From Macropodus opercularis (lineage: Eukaryota; Chordata; Actinopteri; Anabantiformes; Osphronemidae), in the NCBI GenBank assembly GCA_030770545.1, contig JAUCMP010000028.1, positions 15,317,001 through 15,381,000 of the forward strand: a stretch of 64,000 nucleotides of DNA, given 5' to 3'. Positions 40,901-50,250 of the stretch are shown in pieces; the stretch's first letter is position 1; every line of letters begins with the position of its first letter. A model generated the notes under the pieces. That model was not told where the DNA came from, ran no database searches, and saw only the letters and a program-made list of their open reading frames with translations. The position numbers were made by a program, and so were the translations under genes.

Positions 40901-43900
40901 CACAAAACAGACTCTAATAACACACACCGGAGGAGAAATAAAGGCAATGAGGGCAGAAAGACAAAGGAGGAGGGATAGTTAATCCTTAGGGTAAATATTT
41001 AACAAGCTCAGCAATTACAGCAAAGGCAAAGACCTAACATGGCCGAGTGAACACACTCACAAACACTAATGAAACATGTTCACATGTAGCTAAAAAAAGA
41101 CATACAATAAATAAACTAACAAGAAACACGGGGCAAAAACTCTACACCACCTTTAGGCTACAAAATGATGATTTCAAGTTTTGTGTTATTATTTTTTTAA
41201 GGGGTGATACCCTCTGGACTTGGCCCATTTTGCTGGGTCCGCTTTACCTGGGCCGCATTTGCATTAGACATAACTGGCAGCACCACATTGAAGGACATGT
41301 CTGCTGCTGAGTTTTAGCTGTGGTGGTACTAAGTCAGTTTGGGTTTTTTGTTTTTGTAATAATCTGATACTAGGCATTTAGAGATGGGCTTCCACGCCGG
41401 CATATCACGTTCCTCCCTCTCCAATCCTATTTCAGTGTCAGATAAAACAAATAGTGGATGTTTGCGTCCTGCACACAGACGCTATCAAAAGGGAAAACTG
41501 TGAGGAATACTGTCACAGACACGTACACAAGCACGCAGTGTTGCTTTACCTTCCGCTTGGGCAGGCTGTGAAACAGCACGATTCGTTTTTTTCATATCTG
41601 TAAACGCATCAGCACACTTACACCCATGGAATATGATGATCAAGGGAAAAACTGGGGAGGAATTTACTGTCTATTGTCGCTTTTTATTTACACACACTGC
41701 ATGCCTGGGGGCGTATTTGCATATAGTGCATAAGTACACACCACTGGCCGTGCTCCACCCATGAGCTGTCACGCAAAGGGCACAAAACAAATGTAAGGTG
41801 CCTCCAAAATCACCTGCTTGGCTTCCTCTGAACCCTCCAACAACCCATGCATGAGGTCACAGTGACTTATAATATTACGAAACACGTTGAGTGTATGTGT
41901 TCAAAATTAAAAACTAATGATGGACTCAAGCCTGGAGCCAAGTACTAATGGGAGCTAACTGAAATAGACATGAGGCATGACTCAGTAGCAACTACACACA
42001 TCCCCCGCCCAGTGGACAAACCGAGCAACTGCAGCACATGGGAGCAGCGAGGCCAAAGTCTCAGTTCTTCCATCGTAAAACTGTTCATTAAAGCAACTGA
42101 AACTCAAAGCTGCAGATTGTTTTCAACAAATGACTCACTGTTTGTAAAAGAACTAGGGGGAAAAACAAAAAAACGATCATGACTGCTGTTTCAAACCGCA
42201 GGACGGATGCAGATATGTACTTGTTGCACATCTCCAGATTAATCTAGAAAGAAAAAAAACTCTTTAAGCTTCATGTTTAAATATCAGTGGAAGAAAACTG
42301 CATCTGCGAGAGTGAAATTAGTTGACCAACGAGAGGGAGGCAGCCACTGCAGATGTACACGGAGCCAAATCCCTCATGTTCCACTCTAATTAATCTCATT
42401 AGTGTAGCATCAAAAAGCAGCTAAGCTGGTCACTACTACCGCTGATAACAAGGCATCCAGCAGAGGTGGGGCAAGCTCGACAGGATACAAGGTCTGTACA
42501 TTTCCTTTAATGTTATGTAAGAAACGACTGGACGGTAACCGATGAGCTCACAAGAAGACAAACGGCGTCTTTGTGTCGCAGTGTAACACATGTAGGTACA
42601 CACACAATCACGACACTAAAGTGTATTGGTTTTCCAGCCCTTTATCTTCACTGCCCTGGTTTCCCTCAGCATCACTTCTCTTCACCTCTGCGTGAGACCT
42701 CATTTGAGATCCAGGCACCTTTAATGAGTCCAATTTGCTCCTCTCCTGCCACCGTGCGTGTCGGCTAAGCTAAAAGAGCACTGAGGCTAAAACGGTGCGT
42801 GAGCGTTCGAAGCTGCACGACTCTGGCCAACAGAGAGCCAACAGAGAGCCAGCTGCTGGTGATGGAGATTTAGGTTACTGTGAGGTTCATAGGTGGACAC
42901 GGTCGAAGAAGAGGAGACAGCTCAGAGTCAAACACCTACATCAGCTTCTTCAAATAAACAGCTTTCAACTAGGACTTTCTTTGAGGATGAGGAAAGTCTG
43001 GAGTCATTCTCATTCCCCCTTCACAGAGGTGGTAGAAATACACAAGCTCAATACTTACACATGGATAAATGCCCAAAAAAAGGTGGAAATGCTGCTTATA
43101 ATGTTACAGTTAATCTACCGCGTTAACTACAAGGCTAGAAAAACTAAGATTTACTGTAGTGATGAATTAAAACTTGTGTGTGTGATAATAATACAAGGTT
43201 TTAACAGTTTGTCCTGACAGCTGCCTTGTCCATAATAAACCATCAGTATCAGAGTTAATTAATAATATTTTATTTTTAAAAAATCTACATCTGAACAAAA
43301 GCAAAATAACGACTAAACCTACTAGACAACGGAGTTTGGGGGGAATATTTCGACTTGGTGGGGTGAGGTAGTCTCCTAGGCCACCGACAACACACAGAAG
43401 AAGCGGGCCATGAATATTTGAGGTGGACTGTGGAGCAACACGAGGAGACGAGACGAGGCAAGCAACGTGTGGCGGGAGGGTGGGAAAACAAGTGTAGGCC
43501 TCGATTTACCCCTTAATCACACTTAATGGAATGATAGAGATTTGAGGTGGGTGCACAGACAAATATTAGCTCTTTCTGTAGCTACACAGACGCTGTCGCA
43601 CAGCTTCGTGGACGAGTCTTAGCAAGACGCTGCGTCGGACGGAGCCGTAGAAATAACCCAGCGTGACGTACGGAAGCCTTTCCTCTTACACTCAGGCAGA
43701 ACAAGGCGTTGACTGAAACCGTTTAGTGGTGAGCAAGTTTTCACTTCTGATCAATTTATAGCCCCATTTCTATTTTACTCAAACAAGAGAAAACCACTTC
43801 TTAGCTACAACTACCACATAAATATATCATGAATGTGCTTACAAACGTTTTGCTTGTGATCCCTTCATGAAGTTAATGGTAAAAGCGATCAACAAATTAA

Positions 43901-45802
43901 AGTCTAATGATTCGTATCCGTTTAGTCTAAAAAGCAAACGAGTGTGACCTCTATGTGCAGCAGCTGAGGTCCCACATCACCCTATTTATTAGTCTAGGAC
44001 ATAGCTTCCAACGCCCACACCCACTCACATATAATGAAGCAAACACCTCAGCCCCCGTTATTCCAAGGTCGTCTCTCATCCTCCTTTTACCTTGGAAGAA
44101 ACTTTTGACGCGGAGGTAGGAGACTGCGAGACGCAGCACAGACAGCTTGTCCAGTTTAGAGATGACATCCTGGGGAAACGGCAGCAGGCTGGCAAGCCGG
44201 TCCAGCTCGGCGTTCAGCCTGTCGCGGTGCCGCTTGGACGGGTTGGTTTTCTCGTTGGAAGAGGACGGCTTCCTGACGACGAGACGACAGGGTGGACAGA
44301 GTTAGCTGGGCGTGATGGGGGCATCAGGAAATGGGCACATGTGGATAATTATTTATCATTGTCTAAAGTCTGATGTGTGTTTAATTGCTTTCCACAAAAA
44401 ACTTCAAACACACTCATTAGCCTGAATGCAGAGAAAAACAGAATGATGTCAGTCTAACAGGTTCATTGTGTGACTATAACTTATATTTTAAACATTTGCG
44501 TTCATTTTTTTCTGAAACTGCTTCGAGGTTACTGATGACAGCTTTGCCTTGTTCCTCACTGTTAGGATACAAACTACAAACAGTGTGACTGGTTAAGGTA
44601 CCAACCCGACTACAGACACGTGACCGAAATAACCACAGACTCGCACAAGTCGCTCTGCCTTCAAATTGTATTTCCTTTTGACTCCCCCACAGACAAAGCA
44701 CCACAACAAGTCCCGTGTCTCCCGATTAACTACTCTGTTTATTGGCAGTTTGTTTTATGACAAAACTAAACTACTGATCACAAAGCTTCGTTTTCTCCAG
44801 TTACAATCGCTGGGAAATATTTCTGCAGCAGTTAAAGTGAAACATCTGCATTTGTATCCACTGTGGTTGTTTCCTTCGTGTCACTACGCTGCTCACTGTT
44901 GAATTTAAACTGCGCTTTAGAAACAGTTATTTGTGTATTTCAGGACTGAGTCACAGCTTTAATAATCCACATGTGTAACGGCTGAAGGTTTTAATGCTTT
45001 GACTTTGCTGTATTAAAACAATGCAACTAACAACGCCAACACTTGAATGTGAGTAATTTATTAAACTATTCAGCCTTATTCAGCCGTGTTACGTTCAAGC
45101 AGTGCATCGTTAAGTAAAAAACCAAAACAACTACTGATACCAGAGGCATTGGAATCCACATCAAGGTTCTAAATGTTTATTTAAATTCAGGGGAGCTCAC
45201 ATTTCCAAACTATCTCCATGTGAAAATTGCTACTAACTATTTCCTTTCAGATCAGCAGCGTGTTCTTCAGATTTGCCACAGGGCCTTGTTGAACGACAGA
45301 AAACTTACATAACCTGAGATTCAGTGGAAAAGGTCGTCCAAAAATCCTAGTTAAGACTTAAAACTGCAGCCTCCAAATGCAGCTATGACTCACGAGGCTG
45401 AAGGTAAAGATGTACAAACAGCCCCTAAAGTGTTAAAAACGTAAGTTAGGTTACGTTAAGTTAAATGATTAAATCTGGGTTATTAAAAATGACTATTGTT
45501 ACTACAGGTCCACATATTTGAATGTGATTGTCTTATTCAAAGTGACATTAAATACAGTCCTTGTTGTCATTTTCACACCTTCATGCTTTCTGCCTATAGA
45601 ACTTCCTGTGAGTCTCTCAAATATAGCTGCTCTTCAATAAGCCAGTCGCTCAGCATCACTCAGCAGTTTCTGGTGGATGTTACCGGGTTAGGAGAACAAC
45701 TACAGGTGAGATCAGGATTGTTTCAACACAAGCCCTTAACTGTTTCTGGATGGGCTTCCTCCGCTTTCTACCCGCATACATGCAGTCTCCCGGCGGGATC
45801 AT
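1822..45802 (-). CDS. ahrr: Aryl hydrocarbon receptor repressor (bHLH-PAS), complete 8-exon coding sequence
   Basis: Join on the minus strand, in transcript order: 45802-45741, 44272-44091, 10824-10706, 8002-7913, 5325-5181, 4963-4830, 3990-3785, 2908-1822. All junctions are GT-AG with matching phases. The total is 2025 nt (674 residues plus TGA). Seen: basic region and HLH (residues about 31-82, motif NPSKRHRDRLNAELDRLASL), PAS-A (about 118-240, GFALVVSSDGMVFYASST), then a family-typical stretch MQFQGRLKFLHGQKKKSASG, then a 361-residue tail with no PAS-B. Known of the family: AHRR dimerises with ARNT, competes with AHR for dioxin-response elements and represses AHR targets, including its own gene, in a negative feedback loop. 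Absence of PAS-B explains the lack of ligand binding. The MIPPGDCMYAGRKRRKP start and LLLE-SLTG junction match human AHRR closely, which favours AHRR over AHR. Teleosts can have two copies (ahrra, ahrrb); I cannot tell which this is. Confidence 0.95.
3785..3990 (-). CDS. ahrr: ahrr coding exon 7 (post-PAS-A region)
   Basis: 206 bp; the acceptor is CTTCCGTCTCAG, the donor ATGG|GTAAGAGG (phase 2). It encodes TMQFQGRLKFLHGQKKKSAS, GALVPPQLALFCIAVPLLLP, SITEMKMKNMLMRGKNK and a Gly/Ala-rich end. It matches the QFQGKLKFLFGQKKK and LPPRLSLFCIAAPVLLPS regions of AHRR. In AHR the same stretch leads into PAS-B; here the sequence diverges at once, as in AHRR. Confidence 0.95.
4830..4963 (-). CDS. ahrr: ahrr coding exon 6 (PAS-A, last part)
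   Basis: 134 bp; the acceptor is TTGCATTGCAG, the donor TTG|GTGAGTGATT. It enters in phase 1 and leaves in phase 0. The first part (GEDFVVSGLLHSPEAGG) is variable. The second part, IPPEFSSFLNRCFIVRVRC then LLDSTSGFL, is the conserved end of the PAS-A exon. The usual CFICR reads CFIVR here, a Cys-to-Val change in a normally invariant stretch. The exon is easy to miss because it has no ATG and the flanking DNA has no long ORF on this strand. Confidence 0.92.
5181..5325 (-). CDS. ahrr: ahrr coding exon 5 (PAS-A, middle part)
   Basis: 145 bp, 48 codons plus one base. It encodes TDVMHQNVFDYIHIDDRQEF, RRQLHWAMCPPQ, then a variable tail rich in Gln/Thr/Asn. The acceptor is CTGCCCGCAG, the donor ACGG|GTGAGTGA (phase 1). 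The VMHQN.YDYIH.DDRQEF pattern is diagnostic of the AHR/AHRR PAS-A domain. Confidence 0.96.
6640..6985. repeat. Dispersed repeat fragment in ahrr intron 4
   Basis: Phrases such as CCACAGATGCTTAACTGGAT, CATCCTGCTGAAACAGGCCA, GGTCTGCAACAATGTCAGTG and TTCCCCAGCAGAACGTTACC match from memory a high-copy repeat family seen in fish and amphibian genomes. I do not know its class. It is degenerate and encodes nothing intact. Confidence 0.55.
7913..8002 (-). CDS. ahrr: ahrr coding exon 4 (PAS-A, first part)
   Basis: 90 bp, phase 0 at both ends, 30 residues: SLTGFALVVSSDGMVFYASS, then TIVDYLGFHQ. This is the first beta-strands of PAS-A and is nearly identical in AHR and AHRR. The acceptor is GCGTGCAG, the donor CAG|GTGAGTGG. 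Confidence 0.97.
10706..10824 (-). CDS. ahrr: ahrr coding exon 3 (linker between bHLH and PAS-A)
   Basis: 119 bp; the acceptor is TTTTTTATAG, the donor GAA|GTAAGA. It encodes V-SQDKSSRKHISSSPSS followed by NPEPRKESLTLGTTVNESSL and LLE. The start aligns with human FFQVVQEQSSRQ and the end with human LLLES, so it joins the bHLH exon to the first PAS exon with matching phases. The middle is Ser-rich and poorly conserved, as expected for this linker. Confidence 0.9.
11401..11443. repeat. (CA)n microsatellite
   Basis: Uninterrupted CA dinucleotides for 43 bp in ahrr intron 2. The short ORF across it (poly His-Thr) is an artefact. Confidence 0.95.
11590..12082 (+). mobile_element. LINE (L2/Maui-like) 3' fragment: end of ORF2 plus 3' tail
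   Basis: The plus strand carries a frame-broken C-terminal reverse-transcriptase-ORF remnant. The DNA reads CTGGGGAGCAGGCAGCACAG, then GCAGCTCCTTCAGTGGAGAC (SSSFSG) and AGGAAGGAGAGATACC (RKERY). It is followed by an AT/GT-rich stretch and the tail GAATTTCCCCACTGTGGGAT, AAGAATTATTGTATCTTATC. This order is typical of 5'-truncated fish LINEs of the L2/Maui type. Non-functional. Confidence 0.65.
11959..11987. repeat. (AT)n(GT)n microsatellite inside the LINE 3' region
   Basis: An ATATAT run passes into TGTGTG, within the non-coding part of the LINE fragment. Confidence 0.8.
13576..13603. repeat. (CT)n microsatellite
   Basis: CT dinucleotide run of about 28 bp in ahrr intron 2, flanked by other pyrimidine-rich DNA. 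Confidence 0.9.
14926..14939. repeat. Poly(G) tract
   Basis: A 14-base run of G in ahrr intron 2. Such a run may form quadruplex structure and is prone to sequencing-length error. Confidence 0.85.
31925..31982. repeat. (TG)n-rich microsatellite with CG interruptions
   Basis: TGTGTG alternation interrupted by CGCGCG and TCC; alternating purine-pyrimidine DNA with Z-DNA potential, in ahrr intron 2. Confidence 0.9.
32341..32379. repeat. GGAGGAGGT minisatellite (9-12 bp, about 4 copies)
   Basis: GGAGGAGGT is repeated in tandem about four times; purine-rich with regularly spaced GG pairs. In ahrr intron 2. Confidence 0.8.
37795..37875 (+). repeat. Dispersed repeat fragment
   Basis: AAATGGTAAACGGTCTGCAC followed by AGCGCTTTTCTACCTATTGG and TCAATGCGCTTTGACACTGC. 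From memory this matches a very common fish repeat tail. Class uncertain. Confidence 0.45.
39795..39827. repeat. GTGCAGCG-type 9-bp tandem repeat
   Basis: GTGCAGCG(G) occurs four times in a row in ahrr intron 2. Small expanded tandem array, no coding evidence. Confidence 0.75.
44091..44272 (-). CDS. ahrr: ahrr coding exon 2 (bHLH domain)
   Basis: 182 bp; it completes Gln-21 and then encodes 60 residues including NPSKRHRDRLNAELDRLASL, LPFPQDVISKLDKLSVLRL and AVSYLRVKSFFQ. The acceptor is CGTCGTCAG and the donor is AAG|GTAAAAGG (phase 1). This is the basic region and helix-loop-helix that bind the E-box-like XRE half-site and ARNT. Confidence 0.96.
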
Positions 45803-45833
45803 GGTCCTGCGCTCCGTGGAGGTAACAGGTGCG
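45740..45833 (-). other. ahrr: Probable splice acceptor upstream of the ahrr start codon (5' UTR intron)
   Basis: On the minus strand, GTTCTTCTGCTCACCCGCAG ends at 45834. It is a pyrimidine-rich tract plus CAG about 31 bp before the ATG. It suggests that the first coding exon begins at 45833 and that a non-coding first exon lies further upstream, probably in the CpG-rich DNA at 46-47.3 kb. No transcript evidence is available, so this is inference. Confidence 0.45.
45741..45802 (-). CDS. ahrr: ahrr coding exon 1 (start codon, basic N-terminus)
   Basis: It encodes MIPPGDCMYAGRKRRKPIQK plus two bases of the next codon. The ATG (45802-45800) follows ACC, so there is an A at -3, a good Kozak context. 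Human AHRR has a Met at the equivalent place. The frame is open further upstream to an ATG at 45898, but that stretch does not resemble the family. The donor is GTTAAG, a weak but usable GT site. The basic AGRKRRKP run is the family nuclear-localisation and DNA-contact region. Confidence 0.9.
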
Positions 45834-46409
45834 CTGCGGGTGAGCAGAAGAACGTCAACAGTGAGTGTCCGCGCACGAGCCCAGTGGTCGCTGCACATTA
45901 TGCCATTTACACATGCAAAAGAAAGTCATTCATGCGGCTTTTAAATAGCAGAAATGGAAATATAGAAGGTTTATGCGCGAGTCTGAAATAACTGCCGATG
46001 TAAACGTGACCCTGGTGCAACTTATCTAGCGTCGCACACATATAGTTTTCAAAAACATGACTATTAAACACTAGAACTACGCCGAAGATCAATCTGAGGA
46101 AAGCTGGAAGCACTGACCCCAAATCTGTGTGGATATCACTTAGGTCCAGTATAGTGCAGGCTGCTGAGCCACATTCACTTTAAGTGGAGAAAAGATGCGT
46201 CTCCCGGGGAGAACCGCCTGGATGCCGCCGATAAATCCAAGGGAAATGAAATAAAGCGAAGAGGTCCGCGCGAGCTCCGAGCTGATGTTTTCATCAGCGC
46301 TGCACTGCTCGGGGCAGATGTTGCCTGATGCTTTATACCCAATTGAGTCGCCTTCACTTCCTCGCGTTTCAGGTGGCGGATTCCTCTGAATGACATGTCG
46401 AGCTCTTCG

Positions 46410-46416
46410 CACGCAA
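46410..46416 (-). promoter_or_regulatory. Candidate dioxin/xenobiotic response element (XRE)
   Basis: The minus strand reads TTGCGTG, matching the TNGCGTG core bound by AHR-ARNT. It lies about 0.6 kb upstream of the ahrr start codon. AHRR genes are known AHR targets through XREs; a 7-mer by itself is weak evidence. Confidence 0.3.
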
Positions 46417-46839
46417 CTCTCTGCCTCACAAACAGAGCGCGAGCGCACACACCGACAACCACACACGCATGCACGAGGCTTATGTTGCTTTCAAGTACTG
46501 TCGACAAATACAATTGGTCATATTTCGTTGATTTTGCTGTCATGTTTTTATACACACACGCACTCGATAGGCTTTATACGCGTTATGCTTTTTCTAAACG
46601 CCACTTCACGTAAACACATTTATAGTCCATCACGTCTGCTTTCTTGTTTTGTCTGATTGGCGCGACCAAATATTAAAAACATGCTCATTCGGAGGTTTTG
46701 TCGACCTATTATGCTGCTTATAATTGTTTCGTCTCGCCACATAAACTCGCCTACCGTTCACATTACCTTGATGAACAGCCCTGGATAAACGTTTAGGAGA
46801 TATTCCCCATTAGCGTCTGACTAGTAGCTATATTTACGA

Positions 46840-47320
46840 GGAGTACTTGAAGGTGACAGCAGCCCAACGAGAGCCGAGAGCTCGCGCTCACACTCTGTGG
46901 ACGGCGGGAGAGGAGGGGATAGATCACACGCGAGGGCCCGCGAGACGCAAAGCTGCAGCTTCGCGCCGAGGCGGCGTCCGACCGACAGCGTTCACGGACC
47001 GGACGGGTCTCACACAGGCACCCGCTGAGGGAATGAACAGTTAAACGGCAGTATCGCTAATAACGCCGTGTTGGACGGAAGCTGCGGGGAATATTCAGTA
47101 CTGTGAGGCCTAGTTGTCAGGAAAATGTCGGCTCAGGTCTGTGGAAGCGGGCGGCGGGAGATGTAACGTTATCCCCTCAGACAGAAGCGTGAACGCGCCG
47201 TGGACCCGACGCTGCGGGTCGGTCAGTAGAGGCTGGAAGCAGGCGGCAGCAAAGCCCGCGGCGTGTGGCTCGTCAGGCGCCTGTGGGTCGAGTAAGTGAT
47301 CAGAAATCAATAAACTATGC
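46840..47320. promoter_or_regulatory. ahrr: CpG-rich region, likely ahrr promoter / first-exon area
   Basis: CpG density is visibly higher than in surrounding DNA (runs such as CTCGCGCT, CACGCGAGGGCCCGCGAG, TTCGCGCCGAGGCGGCGTCC, AACGCGCCGTGGACCCGACG). It lies 1.0-1.5 kb upstream of the first ahrr coding exon, with an apparent non-coding exon boundary in between. CpG islands mark vertebrate promoters. The exact transcription start is not determinable from sequence. Confidence 0.5.
46927..46933 (-). promoter_or_regulatory. Candidate XRE in the CpG-rich ahrr upstream region
   Basis: The minus strand reads TCGCGTG followed by TGA, close to the extended consensus TNGCGTGAC. It lies inside the CpG-rich block, where the promoter is expected. 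Confidence 0.35.
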
Positions 47321-47805
47321 GGCTGGACGGAATCGCGTCAATCATTAGTTTGTTATTATATTAGTTTGTGTGAGGAAACACATTTCTCAAATCATTTCCC
47401 CATATTTGATCATCATCGTCAGGCAGAACTCAGCCACACACTAAACCAGCCCCAGTCACTGAGGGAGCAGGGGACGAGGAGCCTGGAGAGTTAAACCTAA
47501 ACCAGCCTGTTCAACTCTCACGTCGCAGCAAACCTCGCGATGCGCGTATGGACGCGAGGCCCAGCCTGGTCTGAGCCGCAGCGGAACCGAGCTTCAGAGG
47601 AGCCTCCAGGAGGGACAAGGACGAACCTTTTCCTTCCTGGAGGTTAGTTCACTGCTGCCTGCACTGGTCCCGTTGTCGCTTTCATTTGCCCCAAAGCAGT
47701 TGAAACTCGTCCACAATCCCTTTCTCTCTACATAACATATGAGTTTAGTCAATTCTATTTATTAAATAAGAATAATTTACAAACTATTCATTGATCACCC
47801 AACTG

Positions 47806-47812
47806 GCGCGTG
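47806..47812 (+). promoter_or_regulatory. Candidate XRE-like core distal to the ahrr promoter
   Basis: The plus strand reads GCGCGTG, an XRE-type core with G in the first position. It is 2 kb upstream of the ahrr coding start. Weak by itself. Confidence 0.2.
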
Positions 47813-49689
47813 CACAGGAACGATAGTCGTCCTCACTGCACCCTAGTGTATAAATACAGTATACGCACCGCAAACACAAAAGAATCACTGATTGTCTGTC
47901 ATCAGCAGCATATCGGCCTTGAATCATGTAGCTCCAACAACCAAGGTTTAATTCAGACAGTAGACTTGTTTCTAAAAAGCTCTGAGAAATGTTTATCTAA
48001 CCGGAACTTTAATCTGTGAGCTAATGAGACCTTCAGCAGCCCAGAGCGACCAGATTTGCCGGTTGGCAGCACAGTGACTGCAGAATAAATCACTGTTTAA
48101 TCACCACTGGTCTCCAGAGATGTCAGCACTAATGCATTCAGCATGTGAGAGAAGAGGGACAATACCCCGTGTTTCACTACCCTGAGTCTGTTTCTAAATG
48201 TAATTCTGGGTGCACGGCTGGCGGAGCACACGGTTCTGAAGCATGCTGCCATGTAAACATGTCCATCAGCGGTGATGTTTTATTTGCTGTGGCAGGTGGA
48301 GCTGAGGATCTGAAGAAGTCCTGTTAACGCTGCCATCAAAGCTACAGGGAGCTTTGGTATCAATGCAAATCCACTGGCAACTGTATCTGCGCTCACTCCA
48401 GATTAGCCCTGGCTTAAGGCTCAGCTAAGGCTACTGGGGCAAACCTTTGCACGCAAACTGTCTGTATGTGCGTGAGTGCACATTTGTATCTGTGGCTAAA
48501 ACACATTTATGTATGATGAGCGCACGCCAAACAGGAATTAGTAAAAGCATCTGCCAGGTGCAGCAGCGTGACCGCCATTGATCAAGATGTCTACATTAAC
48601 GTCGCCTTGGGCTTTTAGAGACGTGCAGGGCTGTGACACGACAGGTCTAATGGACATCCATATTTAATGGGGCGGTTATTGCACAAAGCCCAACAGGCAA
48701 TTAAAAACATATGCAGATGTGTGTGCATGAATTCAGGTTGTTGGTCCACTCCAACATGAAACGGCTTACGGACCTGCACATGTCCTGCACATGTCCCGTC
48801 CTTAACGCATGCAATACGCAGCAGAGGTTCGTTTGGACCTTCAGTTGGTAACTGGTGCAGTACCACGGTTCTGTCCCCGCACACATCCTGACAGGTTGGA
48901 GCTTCGTGGAAGGACAGTGGTTTCAGCGGACTGTTGACCTGTAACTGGATGAGTGTGGCTTAGCCTGTGCCTCTTCTGTGTCCCTGCGTTTTGCACTATA
49001 TGCAGTATAACGGGAGATTCACTGCTGTTTTATGGTCACGTTTCTGTCCTGCAGTACGAGCTGCGTCAATCAGTTTCAGAGTCAAAATTGCGAGTGGAGC
49101 CTCTGTCGGGATAATCTTTTGATGACATTTGGATTTGGTTTTTCCAGAGGTTGTTTCGTGGTCAGAACGGGGGCCAGAGGGAGGTCATCTTCTTCCTCTG
49201 CTCCCCTCAGTCACCCTGTAATCTGCTCCATCACACGTATAGGCCTGCAGCCTAAAACACCCTGCTGGGAAACACTGCGAGCAACTGCATCACCTCTTTG
49301 AGGCTGAATGTTGAAACTGAAACGTCGTGATCCGCAGGGTTTTAAAGGTTGATGGATGTGTAAAAGCACAGAAAGACAAATACAGTTTAAAAATGAATAT
49401 CTAAGAAAGCTATCAAATACCAAACGTTGATGTGCTCAGTGTAACAGCTCCAGTCCCTGCTCTGAACACACACACAAACTAACAAGTAATCAGGCCCTTG
49501 TCCCTACATGCAGGTGACGAGCACCTGGAAACCGCAGTGGCTGGTACGGATAGAGGCCAAAGGCCACAATAAAAAACGTGGCAGTGAGAAGATTTGAGAA
49601 CACTGGAGGAAAAGCAGAAAATCGTGTGTGTGTGTTCAGTACAGAGAGAATTACTGACACATTATTCCAATGGGACATTTTTGAGTAAA

Positions 49690-50250
49690 AAATATGTTTT
49701 TTGCAGGGTTGTCCAGAGAAAACCTCTTATGTTTATGCTGAGGTTTATACTCATTTGATCTGAAAAACAACACTTTCTGGAACTATGTCCTATGGAAAGA
49801 TGAGACCAAAGGTTTTTGAACCACCAATACAGCTAAACAAGTCAAACACAGCCCTGCAGCAGAAACACCTCACGGCCACTCAAGCACAGCGGTGGAGGGG
49901 TGATGGTCTGGGTGTTTTTCAACCGGGACCTGGGCTCCTTGCAGGAATCACGTGTGTGTGGACTCTGCAAACGCGAGCGCATCCTACAGGTAAAGAGTTT
50001 ATGCACTGAGACAAGGATCCAAAGCGCATCAGCTAATCTATATCAGATTCACTGGCAAATCAAAGCATCAAGTCCAGACCTCGACCCAGGTGAAACTCTG
50101 ACCTCTACAGAGACCAGTGTGCAAATCACAGAGACCTTAATGAACTGAAGAAAAGTTGTAAAGAAGGAGATCATGACATTTCCTTCAGAGCTTTTAAATG
50201 GACATGAAGACTTTTAACCCACACACACTCTGCTGCCTTCAGTCAGCTGT
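49690..50250 (+). pseudogene. Decayed Tc1-like transposase fragment
   Basis: The plus-strand DNA resembles the catalytic half of fish Tc1-like transposases. ACTATGTCCTATGGAAAGAT and GAGACCAAAG correspond to the LWTDETK region. AGCACAGCGGTGGAGGGGTG corresponds to the HGGGGVMVWG region. AAGTCCAGACCTCGACCC (SPDLDP) corresponds to the SPDLNPIE region, and AATGAACTGAAGAAAAGTTG to its tail. The frame is broken repeatedly and the central part is shortened. No clear inverted terminal repeats were found. A dead copy. Confidence 0.75.

Larger units (their letters stand above)
10825..44090 (-). other. ahrr: ahrr intron 2 (33 kb) between the bHLH exon and the linker exon
   Basis: Donor GTAAAAGG at 44090, acceptor TTTTTTATAG at 10825. 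I looked for coding exons, RNA genes and large transposons on both strands and recognise only a LINE 3' fragment (11590-12082), a short dispersed repeat (37795-37875) and simple repeats. Everything else is unassigned non-coding sequence of mixed composition. Long first introns in transcription-factor genes often hold enhancers, but nothing here proves one. Confidence 0.85.

Noticed and set aside
10825..44090. Protein-coding gene nested in ahrr intron 2
   Set aside because: Many short ORFs exist on both strands but none has a recognisable domain or flanking splice logic, and their lengths fit chance.
45803..45898. Upstream in-frame Met for ahrr at 45898
   Set aside because: The sequence between is not AHRR-like and is crossed by a likely splice acceptor at 45834; the start in the MIPPGDC context matches human.
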